A stretch of DNA of 64,000 nucleotides from Pelodera strongyloides (lineage: Eukaryota > Nematoda > Chromadorea > Rhabditida > Rhabditidae). A program made the translations under genes and the position numbers. Within the stretch, counting starts at the first letter, position 1. Each line of letters opens with the position of its first letter. Below, one piece after another: positions 36,700 through 50,126 of this stretch. Under the pieces are notes generated by a model, which saw only the letters and a list, made by a program, of their open reading frames with translations, had not been told where the DNA came from and did no database searches. The stretch is taken from NCBI GenBank assembly GCA_036852015.1, contig JAANDG010000175.1, positions 124,001 to 188,000 on the forward strand, read 5' to 3'.

Positions 36700-38771
36700 T
36701 CAACTCAAAAACCGAGCCAACTTTATAACATTATACTGTTTCGCACAACTTTCGTGTATAAATGAATATTCACAGTATTTGATGCCCCAAGCATTGATTT
36801 CAAAGGAAAATAACCAGTAGTTATGTGTTGAAATTTCGTGTAATAATTTGGCTGTTGCACTCGCATCTCCGTGAGTTTCGATCAATATCTGAAGGAGAAA
36901 AATTTTTGTGAGAAATTTGCCATGGCAGAAATTGCTTTACCGACTAATTCAGGAACAATTTCTGGTGAAACGAGCTTGAGAAGCAGTGGGCTAAGTAAGA
37001 CAAATTAAAAATTAAATGATAGTTTATATTCGTACCTGGCATGGAGTATATTCATTCAAAAATGGAGGTAATGAAGTGAACTCTGCACCTTCGATATCGA
37101 TTTTTAAAATGTCGATCTTTCTAAATAAAGGTGATGAATATAACTTGAAAGGCAAAGGTAAGCTATAACTTATTCGTTTTTCGGGACCTTCGCAAGCAGA
37201 GATCCAACGCCTACGCATTGTAACGAGCCGTTCCAAACCAAACTTGGTTTTTCTTTTTCACGTCTTTTTTCACTTGAATAAAAGTGTAACATATGTAATT
37301 CCCATCAACAAACCTATCGTTGTGTTCCCTCACAAATTGTGATATTGAAGTTGTATTAGTATTGGTACCCGTATTCCCTGATCCAATCGTCTTTTGAACT
37401 AATGTACCATGTATTGTTTGATAACTTGCAATGGTGAAAGCCTGTTGTTTTTCCTGAAACAATTCGTAACATAAAATACATTGTTACAATTGTTACCTCC
37501 CGAAAGGTCCCCGATACTAGGCACAGGATATGAGGAACGATGTTCTTCGTGATAATTAAGCTTAAAGCGAAATATCGTCCGGTTCTGAAACTCATCGTGG
37601 ACAACTGAATTCCTACGTATTTATGCGATTTGCTCGAATTTCTAATTTTAATTTTATGTTCATTCATACGCTGCACAAGAATGCTGGTCCACTCGATGTG
37701 TTTCAAAAAACCGACCGATATTTCGTTTTAATTATGTTCTGAAGGCTCACCTTATCAAGTCCTCTGAGAACACATCTCTTGTTGGTGATTGTCTGTAGAG
37801 ATTGATCAAAGAATATATTATTATTCAATCCGAGAGAATAAACAACGCAGTCATCTGGGAGCAGCCACGGAGCACACATCTAGAATTAGATCTTTTCGTC
37901 TAACTATTTTCTCAACAAGAAATTTTAGTACATATTTGTCTGTGGTGAGTTGTGCGTAATTTTGGCGATCTTTCGTGGCAAAAAACATTCGATCAATACA
38001 TTTTTCTATCTTTTACTTATTGTGAAGTTTGTAAAAATATAATATAAAAGTCCACAAGAAATACTACATAATACTGACCCATTTCCCTCCATCTCCAATG
38101 TTACCCACACGCACTTTTCCGAGGCAAATTACCTAAATAAATAAAAAAAGATAGTTACCATTCTATTTAAAAAGTGAATGCTTACACATGCAACCAAATC
38201 ATACCAAACATGCATAAAGCTTATGTTTGATGATTGTGTGAATAAAGTAAAGTGCTTGTAAAAAAACTAAAAACAAACTTTTACTAAAAACAAACCTCGG
38301 GTGCTAGCGCGTTGTAAAATTGTGGCCACGGTGCTTTACTACTAAATGGATAAGCTCCTGTGAAGTATTTTCTTCTTTCGATTGCTTGTTGCGTATGCAA
38401 GTGTATTGTCAGTTCCACTTCACTACTGTATGTGGGAGTAGTACTGTATATTTTAGGAGACTCCTGTGATGAGATCTTCTTTGTTAATTGAGATCGTATC
38501 ACTGAAAAGAAGTAAATATCTTTTTAAAGCGATTGGGTCATCCGGAAGCGCTTCACTTTTACTCGTGTACAGTATGAAACTATGCACCATTGAATGAAAC
38601 AATTCGTTTTTCTTTAAAATGTAGAATAAATTTACCATGTGATGACTGTTGTACATCATCAACGTTATTCCGCACTTCCAATAATGTATGTGCAATAAAA
38701 TGGAGTATTATAATTATATAGAGAAAACAGGCTGAATGGAATAGGGTTTTGAAAGAAATATTGTTTGACAT
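36700..38771 (-). CDS. FkbM-like methyltransferase, type II membrane (copy B)
   Basis: Seven exons on the minus strand (38636-38771, 38296-38501, 38079-38132, 37751-37879, 37314-37453, 37036-37120, 36700-36888) join in frame to 312 residues. The splice phases match copy A exon for exon, and exons 3, 4, 6 and 7 have the same or nearly the same lengths, so the two are tandem duplicates. It has an N-terminal signal anchor (SACFLYIIIILHFIAHTLL), then VRVGNIGDGGKW, CAPWLLPDDCVVYSLG, the FkbM-type motif KIDILKIDIEGAEF, and the end ILIETHGDA...YNVIKLARFLS. It probably transfers a methyl group from S-adenosylmethionine in the secretory pathway; the substrate cannot be told. Intron 4 holds a TTAA MITE. 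Confidence 0.88.
37562..37731. mobile_element. TTAAAGCGAAAT-family MITE
   Basis: The ends are TTAAAGCGAAATATCGTCCG and the inverted CCGATATTTCGTTTTAA. It has the same 170-bp length as the copy at 33117-33286. It lies in the intron between exons 4 and 5 of methyltransferase copy B. Confidence 0.88.
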
Positions 38772-40615
38772 AGTTTGTAGAACTGTTGCGAGCCTGAAAT
38801 TTGTACATGTAATTTTGTTCCATTATGCGTCGAAAATGAAAAAACTAAACTTTCTCATAAGGAACTTGCAAAATCGGAAACTTTAGTGCGGAGCCACGTT
38901 GCTTGTATTCACTCTAGTATTGGTGATAAGCGAGGGCACTAGCACCAGAAACGTTGCAAATGCAAATGAACAGTTGGAGATAAAATAAATGAAGATAAAA
39001 CTAGGAGGAAATAAGAATGCAAGGGATCATTTAGTTGACATTCTGACAAAATGATCATTTATGCTGACTGAGCACTATAAACGGAGATGGAAACTATCAA
39101 ACGCCTCGTGAAGCAAGCATGACGGCTTCATAAGCGGCACACTATTATGTTGTAATTAAAGAATATCGTTACCAGTATAGTTACCGTTATCATCGGTATG
39201 AAAAATTAAATGTAAAATGATGAAACTAAAATTTAGCAACGTTCAGAAATTTCCTCTACTTTTGAGGTCGACGTTTCATTGTTACTGACAAAGTCTAATA
39301 GTTGCACGTATTTGATGTTCACGCGATTTCTATTCTATCCATTCTATTGTATTCATTGCAAACAAATAATTTCGAAGCGGGCGGTGTCATCACAAGCACT
39401 TGCGCAGTCGTTACGCAAGAAAAGCATCCAACTCCGCTTTATAGCCATGGTACCGGTGGTAAGGTACCTCAGGGTAGCCTACACAGAACAGGAATGGAAC
39501 AATCTTGGTGTTTCTATGCCCAAAAATCGAAACTCTAAAAAACGTCTTCGCAATTATACTTTAGACTAGAAAGAAGAAAAGCCTCACAATTTTTTTTTAA
39601 TTTTAACAATATTTTCTACGACCTTATTGGTTAGTGAAATTGTTGGACAAGGTCTGTAAAAATTCGACCCCTTTTTTTATTTATATCGATTCTTCATCCA
39701 ACAAGGAACATAAAAAAACTATTCCTTTCACAAGAACGTAAACGACACGCGAAGTAAAAAATAAATAAAATACTACACTATGCAATGTAAGATTGTGATC
39801 AAGCACTCACATTTCTATTAGTTACTTGTAAATGTTTTACATTATATGAACAAAATAATGTAATTTAGATTATATGAATAATATAAAAATCAATTGTAAT
39901 TGGCGTGAGGATGTTTTGAAAATAGGCGCGATTTTCCACTGGACAGTGCGCACTTGTGCAAATAATAGACTATTTTGATGAATTTTCGGAATAAATCATG
40001 GAAAATAAATAAATAAATAAAACAGAGGGAAAAGCTAACATAGAATTTTATTCCATGAATATGCATTTTGGACATTGCATAGTGCAGTCTTACGGGCTTC
40101 TATAGCGATATTTTTGAAATGAAGAACTCCATTCACTTTTGTGGAAAATATTAGTGTTTATTAGCATCCGCCTTCGAACCTTTCATAAACAAATACAGAT
40201 TGTGATACGCACTAAACTGTTAAGCAAAGTAAGATACACGATAACTTTATTGATTGATCCTTAATATATTTATTGAATTGCATGATTGAATGTTTATTTA
40301 TAAAATATTACTCTGAAGAAGTAAAGAAAATTAGGAGTAATTAAAAATAACAATAATTTAATTTATGATATATTAGAGTTACTTTACTCGTCCCACATTC
40401 CCAGACTTTCTTCGTGTTTGCGCTGTACTGACGATTTTTCACTAAACAATAAAAAGTATAATCGAATTTTATATCCTAAATATCCACAATAAATAATTTT
40501 CTCAATAAAACCATGAATTCATCTAAACAGCACACTGCATTGAACAAAAAAAGGAGTCAATAAGAATGATGAACTTATAAGAAGCAGACTTCTACAGGAA
40601 CTACCACTGTAACGG
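38772..40615. other. intergenic stretch, no gene recognised
   Basis: AT-rich DNA between copy B and the ACBP-like gene. An open frame at 39279-39569 (+) overlaps a second frame and has no recognisable domain or splice sites. Confidence 0.4.
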
Positions 40616-42036
40616 TTAAAGGAGGAGGCTCATGAGAATGAAGTACTCAACTAGTTTGCTTTTATCGAAGTTGATGGGTTGATCTTCCAAAAAACAAGCA
40701 TTATAAGGTTCAGCGCTTTAGTTTGGAGGAATTTGGAGCAACAAAAAAATGAAAATGTCAAAAGCTAACCGTCGAATTCTTTTCCCTTCTTTCATTCTTT
40801 TCGCCCATTCTTCGCGGTCTTCCTCGGGAATCCAAGCCTTCAAATGTTGATATTTTGGTAAGTTTTTAGGAACTATTTAAGAATATTTTAAGGCTAAGGG
40901 CAACTAGGATATGTATCTTTATATGTATCTTTGGTTGTGCAAACACCTGCCAAGATATTGTTTCGACCATTTTCACTGTATTTAATAAATAAATAAAATT
41001 GTAAAGCGAAATACCGGCCGATTTTTGAAACGCGTCGCGGACAACTGAATTCGTACGTATTTATGCTAATTTGTTCGAATTTAGCTCGATTTTTTATTAT
41101 AATTTGTGTTCATTTGCATATACTGCATAAGAATGATGATGTGCTCGATGCGTTTCAAAAACCGGCCGGTATTTCGCTTTAACCATTTCTGAAATAATAC
41201 GTACATCAGGATCGGGAACCATAGGATCCTGTTCATCTTTCCACTTCTCAATCAGATCTGGCAGACGACGTTCCAAGTCACCCACTCCTTCAGTATAAGC
41301 ATTGGAGGCTTCATCCCTTGACATACCTGGAGACAAAAGCATTCTGATATGCGGTGCTCAATAATTTCAGCAATTGCACTCCAATTACTGGTGCTTTGAT
41401 GAAAGATGCTACATATGCTATTGTACATATAATTCAATAAATGTTATGTGATGTCCACCGATGCACTGATTCCATGCGTGCCACTTCTTATTCCCTTTAA
41501 TCCAACTCCACATCCAAGACAGTTCCTCCGGGTCCATGTAGTTTACTTCTAAACGGAGGAGATATACGAGTCGATTACGGAGAGCTTATTGTTAGTTATG
41601 CTAATAGGCTAATCACAAACGAATGTTGCAGGGAAGCGTTCATTGTAGACATTGAAGAGTCAAAAGTGATCGCAGGAGATGTCTTGGATCTTCAACGAAA
41701 GACCTACCACCGAAGCAGTTTATACTACCAATAAATCCTTACACTTACAATTAGATTGTTCACATCACACTGACCGTTTGACATGTATTGAAGTTTCCTC
41801 TTCAAGTATGAACCAACGTAATGGACAAAAATAGGAACGCAAATTCTTACTTGGTACATTAATGTTTCCAACAACAGTTTGTTGATATAAACCCCAGAGA
41901 TGGTAACATTCTTCTTCAAATTTTATGAAAAGTTCGTACTCGCGCTTGAGCTCCTGAAAACGATTTTTCATTGGTAAATACCCTAATACACTGGTTTACG
42001 GCTCCTTTGGTAACATTGGTAAGACTAATATATATA

Positions 42037-42106
<70 letters not shown>

Positions 42107-42611
42107 CTTTCACCCAAGAGACGGCCAACGGTCAAAGGACTGTGCAACACATTTAGCAGTCAGTTGAAGAAGTGACCTTGTATTTTATTTTTATTTATTA
42201 AATAACACCACAGGGTGTGCATCACAATGAAATGATGAAAAGAAAGTAGTATATAACTCGTCGTGTTGTCGTTTATTAGCAAACAGGTGATTTGATAATA
42301 AAACAATGGAAATCAAGCGTAATGTATAGGCAGTATAGGTAATGGTGCAAGTTTTGCAAATATTGCAAATATTTTGCAAATATTTGATCTACTAACTAAA
42401 ACTAGTAAATTAAACAAATTAGAATGACAAAAACCTTTCTTTGATCAAATCGTGCTCGCATTTTCTTCAAGTTATCCACAGCAGAGAGGAACTTCTGAAA
42501 GTTGAAATCAATAATTTGACAGACGTCGATTTTTCTCTGGGAAATAAATTTACTCGGGATTCTCTTTTCAACAAAAACCACACTGACCGGATCAAAAAGT
42601 TCCTTCGCCAT
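40616..42611 (-). CDS. acyl-CoA-binding (ACBP) domain protein
   Basis: Six exons on the minus strand (42435-42611, 41851-41953, 41467-41548, 41201-41343, 40770-40872, 40616-40715) join in frame to 235 residues. The ACBP fold is shown by FLSAVDNLKKM, HLWGLYQQTVVGNIN (family LYGLYKQATVGDIN), NKKWHAWNQ (family KAKWDAWN) and SRDEASNAYTEGV (family SKEDAMKAY). The family binds long-chain acyl-CoA in the cytosol. The ligand Lys (about K115) and Tyr137 are kept, but the first Lys of YKQAT is Gln83. The protein is longer than the roughly 90-residue minimum: it has an N-terminal extension, an extra charged stretch before the second helix, and a basic C-terminal part (WIPEEDREEWAKRMKEGKRIRR). The domain call is firm. 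The start, the donors at 41467 and 41201, and the last acceptor (CTAAAG) are weak. Confidence 0.7.
41001..41182. mobile_element. TTAAAGCGAAAT-family MITE in the ACBP gene
   Basis: The ends are GTAAAGCGAAATACCGGCCG (TTAA mutated to GTAA) and the inverted CCGGTATTTCGCTTTAA. It lies about 20 bases downstream (in gene sense) of the predicted exon 4 donor, so the open frame of exon 4 runs on into it. Confidence 0.88.
42027..42102. repeat. (TA)n microsatellite
   Basis: About 37 TA units with one slip lie in intron 1 of the ACBP-like gene. Confidence 0.95.
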
Positions 42612-42996
42612 AATTCGCTTGATTTAAATTTTCGCCAAAATTTTTGTTGACAAAGTAGCTGTGTAGTTCCTCAAATAAGAGTTTTGATGTAGAATTTGCA
42701 AAACCTTAATTTATATATAATTGATATAACACATAATATCATTGAAAGGGACAAAAATAACAATAGATAAGTCGGGAAATATTATTTTCTGTGTTGCAGA
42801 AGAGTTTCCGTAGTAGAAATGTTGTGTCTACGTTATTGGCCACAATTTCAAGAATGGCGCGTATTTTCGGACAAACTATTGCAAAAAAGGGTATGAGCAA
42901 TTCGTGGTCACACTAGTGAAGATTTCAATTGATTGCAAACACATACAAATAATAATGAATGTCAGACATATCATAACGATTGATGAGATTGAAACA

Positions 42997-43137
42997 TTAA
43001 AGGGACGCGGTCACCGTTTTGGTCCTTAAGTATACTTTGTGTTTTTATTAACTTCCACAGTATGAAAAACCTAGTATTGGAAAAACCCCGACGAAATACG
43101 CTGTTTTCAGAGAGAAATTCATTTATTAAAAACCAGA
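42997..43137. mobile_element. solitary arm of the TTAAAGGGACGCGGTCACC MITE family
   Basis: It starts TTAAAGGGACGCGGTCACCG and follows one arm of the 26829-27252 element through ACGCTGTTTTCAG and GAGAAATTCATT. It then stops, with no inverted partner. Confidence 0.75.
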
Positions 43138-43821
43138 CGGCTATCGCCGCCTAAGGCGACTTCAGGCGATACCCTACGAATAATTGGCATACTTATATGA
43201 AACGCCTAAAGCATAATTTTCAAAGTTTATATGATAAGAAGAACACTCTATTATGCTTATTTTGAAGATTTGCTGGCTAAAAGTTGGCATGCTTATACCA
43301 AATGCCTGAAACGTAGGAAGATTTTCGTTGCGTTCACACGCGGCTTCAAACAAAAAAGTAAACTCTTCTCCTTTATATAATAAGATTGGTACCGTAAGTC
43401 GCATCGGCCCTTCAGAAAAAACAATCCGCCATGTCGAAATCCAAGTCGGTCGGAACTTGGTTGGCACAATGACCCATATTCATCGGGAGCGTAAAGGAGA
43501 AGGAAGAACTTCATCTGACAATCTGAATTTTTCATATATTTTGTGATAGGACTGCATGTAGTTTTTTCCGTTGATGCTTTTGGTATCTCCAGCCGTTTAT
43601 TCCTACCGGTGATCACTTGTAATGCAGGACTAGTTGCTTCCTCATGCGTGCTCTTTGAACGGTCTTTGGGAATATAGTACTCTCGCCTAATACGCCGCGT
43701 GCGTCCTGTATACGCTCACTTTTTTAGCTCCATGTGCGCTGTACGCTGTATGTTCGCACGGGAACGTGAACTACGGAAAACACATCTGAATTCTGTAGCG
43801 TAACATCACACAATCAATCTA

Positions 43822-43916
43822 ATATTATTATTAGTATTATTATTAGTATTATTATTACTAGTATTATTATTATTAGTATTATTATTATTAGTATTAGTAT
43901 TATTATTATTATTATG

Positions 43917-44008
<92 letters not shown>

Positions 44009-44009
44009 T
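43822..44009. repeat. long imperfect (ATT)n microsatellite
   Basis: Close to 190 bases of ATT with scattered AGT, ACT and ATG units and two TTTT slips. It is the longest simple repeat in the window. Confidence 0.96.
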
Positions 44010-45203
44010 TATTCCCACCTTAATTTCTGATTTATCATGCATCGTCTTTAAACTGGCTATGGTGGATCCAGGACATCTGTTGCTCCACCATATAATTAAT
44101 ATTTAACGGGGAATGGGGGATGCCTCCCAACCAGTCCCCAGCCAAGACCCCCTTTAGGCGTTTACTCCTCCTAAGCCTTAGTGTGCCCCCCTTACTGTTG
44201 ATACGACCACGCCCCTCCGTTCGCTCATTGGATTTGAACTCTGAAGCCCCGCCCCTCAACCAATGCCCTCCAGCAAGCTTTTGATTAACACAATCATCTA
44301 CATTTTATACTTAATTTGAAAATAACTTTGATTAGTTTACCTGATTTCTCTTACATATGCAGCATGAAAGTTTTACTGTTTTGTGTTCTTTTGCGTTCAA
44401 CTGATTGTATGTGGTCAATATGTATGTTAGCGAATATGTGCGTGCTGGAATGCTGTGCGAGGATGCGTGAGACTATGTGCGAGAGAATATATCGTGTCAC
44501 TTTTTAATAGAACCGTGAATGTGTCGTGAAGCAATTGTATTGCATTGGCACGCAACATAGTGGGCGACCACCGAGTGCGATCTTTTATAGAACACGAACA
44601 TCGGTTGAGTATTAACACGAACCTTTCATGACAAGTAAAACAATTGCAGCGACAAATGGAACATAAAATAATATTATAATTGGCCAATTAGAAACTGATC
44701 ATTATAGTTTCTAGTACAACGTAATATGCGATCGAATCGTACAACGCTGATGTGTTTACGCAATTGACAAGTAAAAAAATTTAATTAGCTTGAAAGAGTT
44801 TGCAGAGTTATTAGAATCTGTATCTCTTTGTAGTGGAAATATAGAGACCGACGGAGAAAAGAGAGTTCAGTCAACTTTTACTGTGTCCCTGTTGAACTGT
44901 TAGAATATCTGTACTAGTTCTTCGTAAGAGGACCTGTGCTTTGATGGTTCCCTCGGAAAGCACAGGAGCCAGACGGTGTTCTCTTTGCGCAGAACCTTTG
45001 CACAATTGATCGGCGAGTGATCAGACCAACGTCGTACCTGTGCTATATTTAGACTCCGTGGTTTTGAACAATATCGATTGTCTTTTTCCTCACTGCATTG
45101 ATAACTTCGAACCTGAAATGGGCTAGTATCTGAAAAGATCATCTTATTGTCATGCTCAATCGATACCTTCGAAAGCTTCCTGAATTCCACCAACTAATAA
45201 TTA

Positions 45204-45213
45204 CCCCTTTTCA
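45204..45213 (+). promoter_or_regulatory. probable spliced-leader acceptor of ahr-1
   Basis: CCCCTTTTCAG ends 15 bases before the AHR-1 start codon, and no upstream exon is visible. This is the usual layout of a nematode trans-splice site. Confidence 0.55.
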
Positions 45214-45228
45214 GAAACAGACCATCCA

Positions 45229-48200
45229 ATGTACGCGTCAAAGAGGCGACAACGCAATTTTAAAAGGTTTGTCAACTATATGTGTTAGTTTTGTCTACTT
45301 GGATGGGCTCCGTTTTCTCCAGTTGTTCTATCTTAATTCTATTTGAAATTGTTTGTTCTTATTAATTCTTGCTAAGAGACTTAAAGTAAGACAATTTTCT
45401 GAATTGAGTATCAAAAATACTGATAGTCGATATCTTCATATTCCGTGAATCTGAGGCCATATTCACCACTCAATTCAACATGGGGATCCCCGTCTTTTTC
45501 ACTGCGTGTCTCCCATTAGAATGCGATTTTCTGTCACCAGGGAATATTACCCTGAGGGAATGGGAGTGGTGAATACGGCCTCTGGTTAGTGTCTGACTGT
45601 CTGACATTCAGCCATTGAGTTTTCTGATAAGGAACATGTGCTAATTTACAATACTAATAGTTAATCTTCAAATTTAAATGCTTTTTTTATTTTAGTCTCA
45701 AAAGTCAAACATACGCCACATACGGGTAACTAATTGTGCTCTTTTACATACAATTTTTAGTTGTATTCTCCCTCTGAAACCACCAAAATCAATACAATAC
45801 AAAGTACGTCGAGCTCGCGTCACATTTGCTATATACGCACTAATTCCGAGAGTTTGTATTTTTCTCGCCATTTACGAAGGTCTTTTGTAGCTGAATTGAA
45901 CTCTAAAGCCCAGTACCCTAGACCGCCTTATAGGTTACAATTCTATTACGAATTTTCCTCAACATTTTTAATTTTCTTCTGTGTGTTAAAAAGACGGTAA
46001 ACCATGACGACCGTCTAGTTTTTGAGCGAATACAATTCTGTTTGGAAATATGGACATTTTGGGGAAATATTCCAATTAAAAGTCAAGCAATAGGAAGTGA
46101 GATATAATTTGGGATCTTAACCTCAGGATCAGATTTATAGATAATTATAGCAGGTAAACTTAGGCACTAACCTATGTGTGTAGAAACAATGAATCCAAAA
46201 ATTACGGTATTCATCATATTTCGCTTTACACAGATTAAAACTAATGTTGATCATCAAGCACTATAGATTTTCGTACTTTATTCTCTCAAAGCTCAAAGTA
46301 AGGTCATATTTTATTCGGTGCTCTATTCAGACTACAGTAACCCTTGGCGAACTGACTCTCAGGGATAATTTATCTCATTGGAGGGTATTTGTGGGATGTT
46401 AACTACTTTCTCGTGAGATTCGTACATTATTCAAGAGACTCGAGCCCGCAGGGTACTTTTGTAAGAAATGGACGGGACAACTTTTAGAAAAGACTCCAAT
46501 AGGTGGTTGTTTACGAAGAACAAGTTTTGTCTACGGTAGTCAATTGAGGGCATGGCGAGTTAATCACTTATAGGAACAGAAGAAGAGCAGAACGTTGATA
46601 GTGATAATCATTGAGTTAGAGTGACAATATAATATCAATTTATCAAACATCTATGCACCAACTCACTCTAGGAGGTCCGCCAGAGTTTCTAACTACTAAT
46701 TATCATACTTTCGATGATGTCTTGCCCGTATCACATCGTGCCCTTAGCATGGCTAGTTCTTTAGGGACTTTCCACCATAGCTAATAATTCACAGCAGTGA
46801 AATCAAGTTCGTAACTGTAAGGCATATGACTTACCGGGCTAATAATAAGAGAAAAGGGTAGAATATTCATTGAAGAGTCGTAATGTGAAATTCACAAATA
46901 GAAATTCACACGACCTCCACTGTCTATAAAAAGGCATTGAGTTGACGGTTTGAAGTAAAAGCAAGCCAGAATAATTGTAGCAGACACTCTATAGCAGTGG
47001 ATGGTGGTGGTTCGTGTTGGTCGTCTTCTCAAAATGTGGTGCGTTTTCGTGCGTTTTCCATCCGAAGCACCTCATGCCGCAGATGCCGGCGAGCACGCAA
47101 CCTCCCGTGTATCTTGTCACAGAAAAGACAGAAGAAAAGAAGGAGGAAAATGAAGAAAATATGTCATTTGAATTCGTGTCATCCCACCTCTTGATTACAT
47201 TTTCTATTCTAATCAGAATAGGACTTGTTCTATGTAATTCATAATTCATAGTCAGACATCCAGAGTCTAGCACACAGTCAGCCCGGTTCAAATACATACC
47301 TTATTGCAATTTTTCTAAAGATATCTTTTGATAACTGAAATTTAGGAGAAGTAACTTGTTAGCTTATCACCTTTGCGAGTATACATCGGTTAGATAGAAC
47401 AGACGCAAGATTTTCCGAAAGATTTAGTGAAACCATGGTTTAGTCACTCCATGAAACTATATTCTTATCCTCCAAATATTCGAGTAGAAAGTAGAAATAC
47501 TCATATGCCTAAAAACCTCCTCTCATGTAGTAGTACTTCCAATGATTTCTACAATTGCTCTGACTCGTTACTTTCCCGAATATTTCTTTTTTTTCCCATT
47601 TCATCGTTTTCGAAATCGTTGAATAATCTAGCATTCCTATACCTATTCACACCTGTGTCTAATAATTGTAGTCCGGGTAGACTACGCGTGATTCCAATTT
47701 GCAATTATCAGCTTTGTGAATGTAATTGGGCATCTCAAGGCAAGCTGGTTGGTACCTAACCCAGCCAGTTAGACGTCGACGAGAGAGCACGCGTTTGCAG
47801 GAGAAGATTACAGTTCAGAATTGAGAGAGTACCGTAATTAGAGAGGGCCCTAAGACACCGTATACTAAGGAACTCAGTGTGGTCCCCATCGCTGAAGGAG
47901 CACTTGTTTGGTTTTGTTCCAAGCAACTACGGATGCAATTATGTTCTCTGGTTTTGAAGTGAGGCGGGAGAGAGGGAGAGGAGACGGAGTGTGATTAATT
48001 AGAATAAACAGTAGGATCTATCTGAATGGTAGTATAAGGTTCTATGGAAATATGCATACTTAGAATAGTACGATGTCGTGTGTAAATATACATAGGTGCT
48101 TTGAAAACCTTGAAAACAATGTGAATGTTAAGCCAATGACACTTAATAACCAGGGAGACATGACACTTAATGTCTATCAGGGAATTTGAGCATTCATTTC

Positions 48201-50083
48201 GTAAACTGTACAGTTGCGTCCTCTATGTATTTATGTCTCCCGTAGGTGTTTAATCGTCAGTTGTCTAACTCATTCCAAGCCTTGTTTCACACCTGGCAGG
48301 AGATATTATTGGTGGTCGACATATGTATTTGTATTTGAGAGAATGGGTCCTGGAAGTGGAAGTTCGGTTTGGAGTCCATATTTCGTCGACGAGAAAAATA
48401 TTAGTTTATGAAGAACTCACTATCATTTTTTTAAACCAATGAATTATATTGTACAGGGTCCGCGACACGCCGAAAGTTTGCACAGCTACGAACCCATCGA
48501 AACGACATAGAGGTGAGGGGAGTTCAGAAAAGTATTAGCATACATCACAAGTGACCTAATCATCACCTAACATTTTTTGCACGCTTAGGTAAGGTGATGT
48601 ACTAGATCGTAGTATTTCTATCACACACTGTCATTACACTTCCACGGATTAGCTAATGGTAAGGTGTAGTAATCCCAACAAAAATATTAGAACAAAATAA
48701 AACCTATTTCAGAACGTTTAAATGGAGAATTGGAAACCGTGGCTCAACTTCTTCCATATGACGGCAATACAGTATCCCGACTGGACAAATTGAGTGTTCT
48801 TCGGTTGGCCGTCTCATACCTTCAAGTAAAGGCTCATTTTAATGGTAAGTACTACACTGTCGGAGCTGTTCCAGTTAGGGTCCCTTTGAAGTTTGAAATT
48901 ATATTTGGCGGAATGCCTTTTATTTTTGAGTAATGAAGGTCTTTATTAAGATTCCCTGGTAAACTTTAGTAACGTTGCGAAACGTACAATACCTCGCTTA
49001 TTGTTAGGTGTCATGTCTGTATGCGTTTAATTGTGGTCCTCCCAGTCGATTATGTGAACTTCAAAGTGACCGTGATACTGTCATAGGGATATTCTCCGTG
49101 GCTTAGCTGGTGTCGGGTAAAATACTGTCACTGTCGATCTCGTATACTGAAGTGATATTTAGTTCAAAGGCAATCATTATATCACACCTGCCGTGGCGGT
49201 ATCAATCCACGCTTTTCGCATCAACTATCATTCACACGGAGATAAAGATAAAATCTCCGCGCGCGATAAGTATATAATTACGTTACACCTTTCTTTTACG
49301 CTGTTTCTTCAATAATTGCTACTAGATCATCTGGGAATTCTCATACAGTAAAAAATCTTTACTATAGCTGGCAAAGGTGATATATGCGTTTTGTCAAGAG
49401 GCTTTACACCCGCTCCCGGGCCGTATTCTCATATGTTAAAATGGCGTGTGTGTTGTCTATTGTCACCCACTTGTAAGTGATATGCATACAAAACGGACTG
49501 AACTGGTACATATAAACCCTATTTACACTAGATATCAATGTACATATAAAAGTCAAGGAGGTGTGAAATGGCTGCTCTCAAAAGTGTTTGTTTTGGGTAA
49601 AACATCTGTTATTACCAGGTTTCGGTGTCAAATGTTAAGCATGTGCAAACAGTGGTGAATTATGAATAACCAAATTGTATAACTTCTTTAATATTGAGAA
49701 AACTTTATAGGACCATTTCTAAAGCAAAGTGTCTAAAAACTAGAGGGAATATGGCTTCACTTTAACGAGTAGGTAGAGTGACTGTAGAACCCTGAACACA
49801 GGCTAACTGTAGTGTAGGTTTTTCGGCATCCTACTGTAGATCAATAACTCACCACTTGCAGTGTGCGGTAGTAAAATTTCAACTAACACCCAAGACTACG
49901 GTATTTTATAAGGAACCATTTTATTAAAAAATGTTGCAATTTTAGTGTTTATAGGTCAACTCGCTGTCAATGTTCATTTTTGAAACATTCAAAGGCGAAT
50001 TTGGTGCTGACGAAGGGGGTTACGAATTCAAACGTTTAACCATTCTCTATCTACCTCTCTCTCCATTTTCTCTCTACCCCTCT

Positions 50084-50126
<43 letters not shown>

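Larger units (their letters stand above)
42612..45228. other. intergenic stretch, no gene recognised
   Basis: This holds a solo MITE arm, a long ATT repeat and a GC-richer block at 44040-44280. Frames at 43174-43616 and 44035-44259 have no family signal. Confidence 0.4.

Noticed and set aside
47427..47759. 110-residue frame in ahr-1 intron 1
   Set aside because: It has no flanking splice sites compatible with ahr-1 and no recognised domain.
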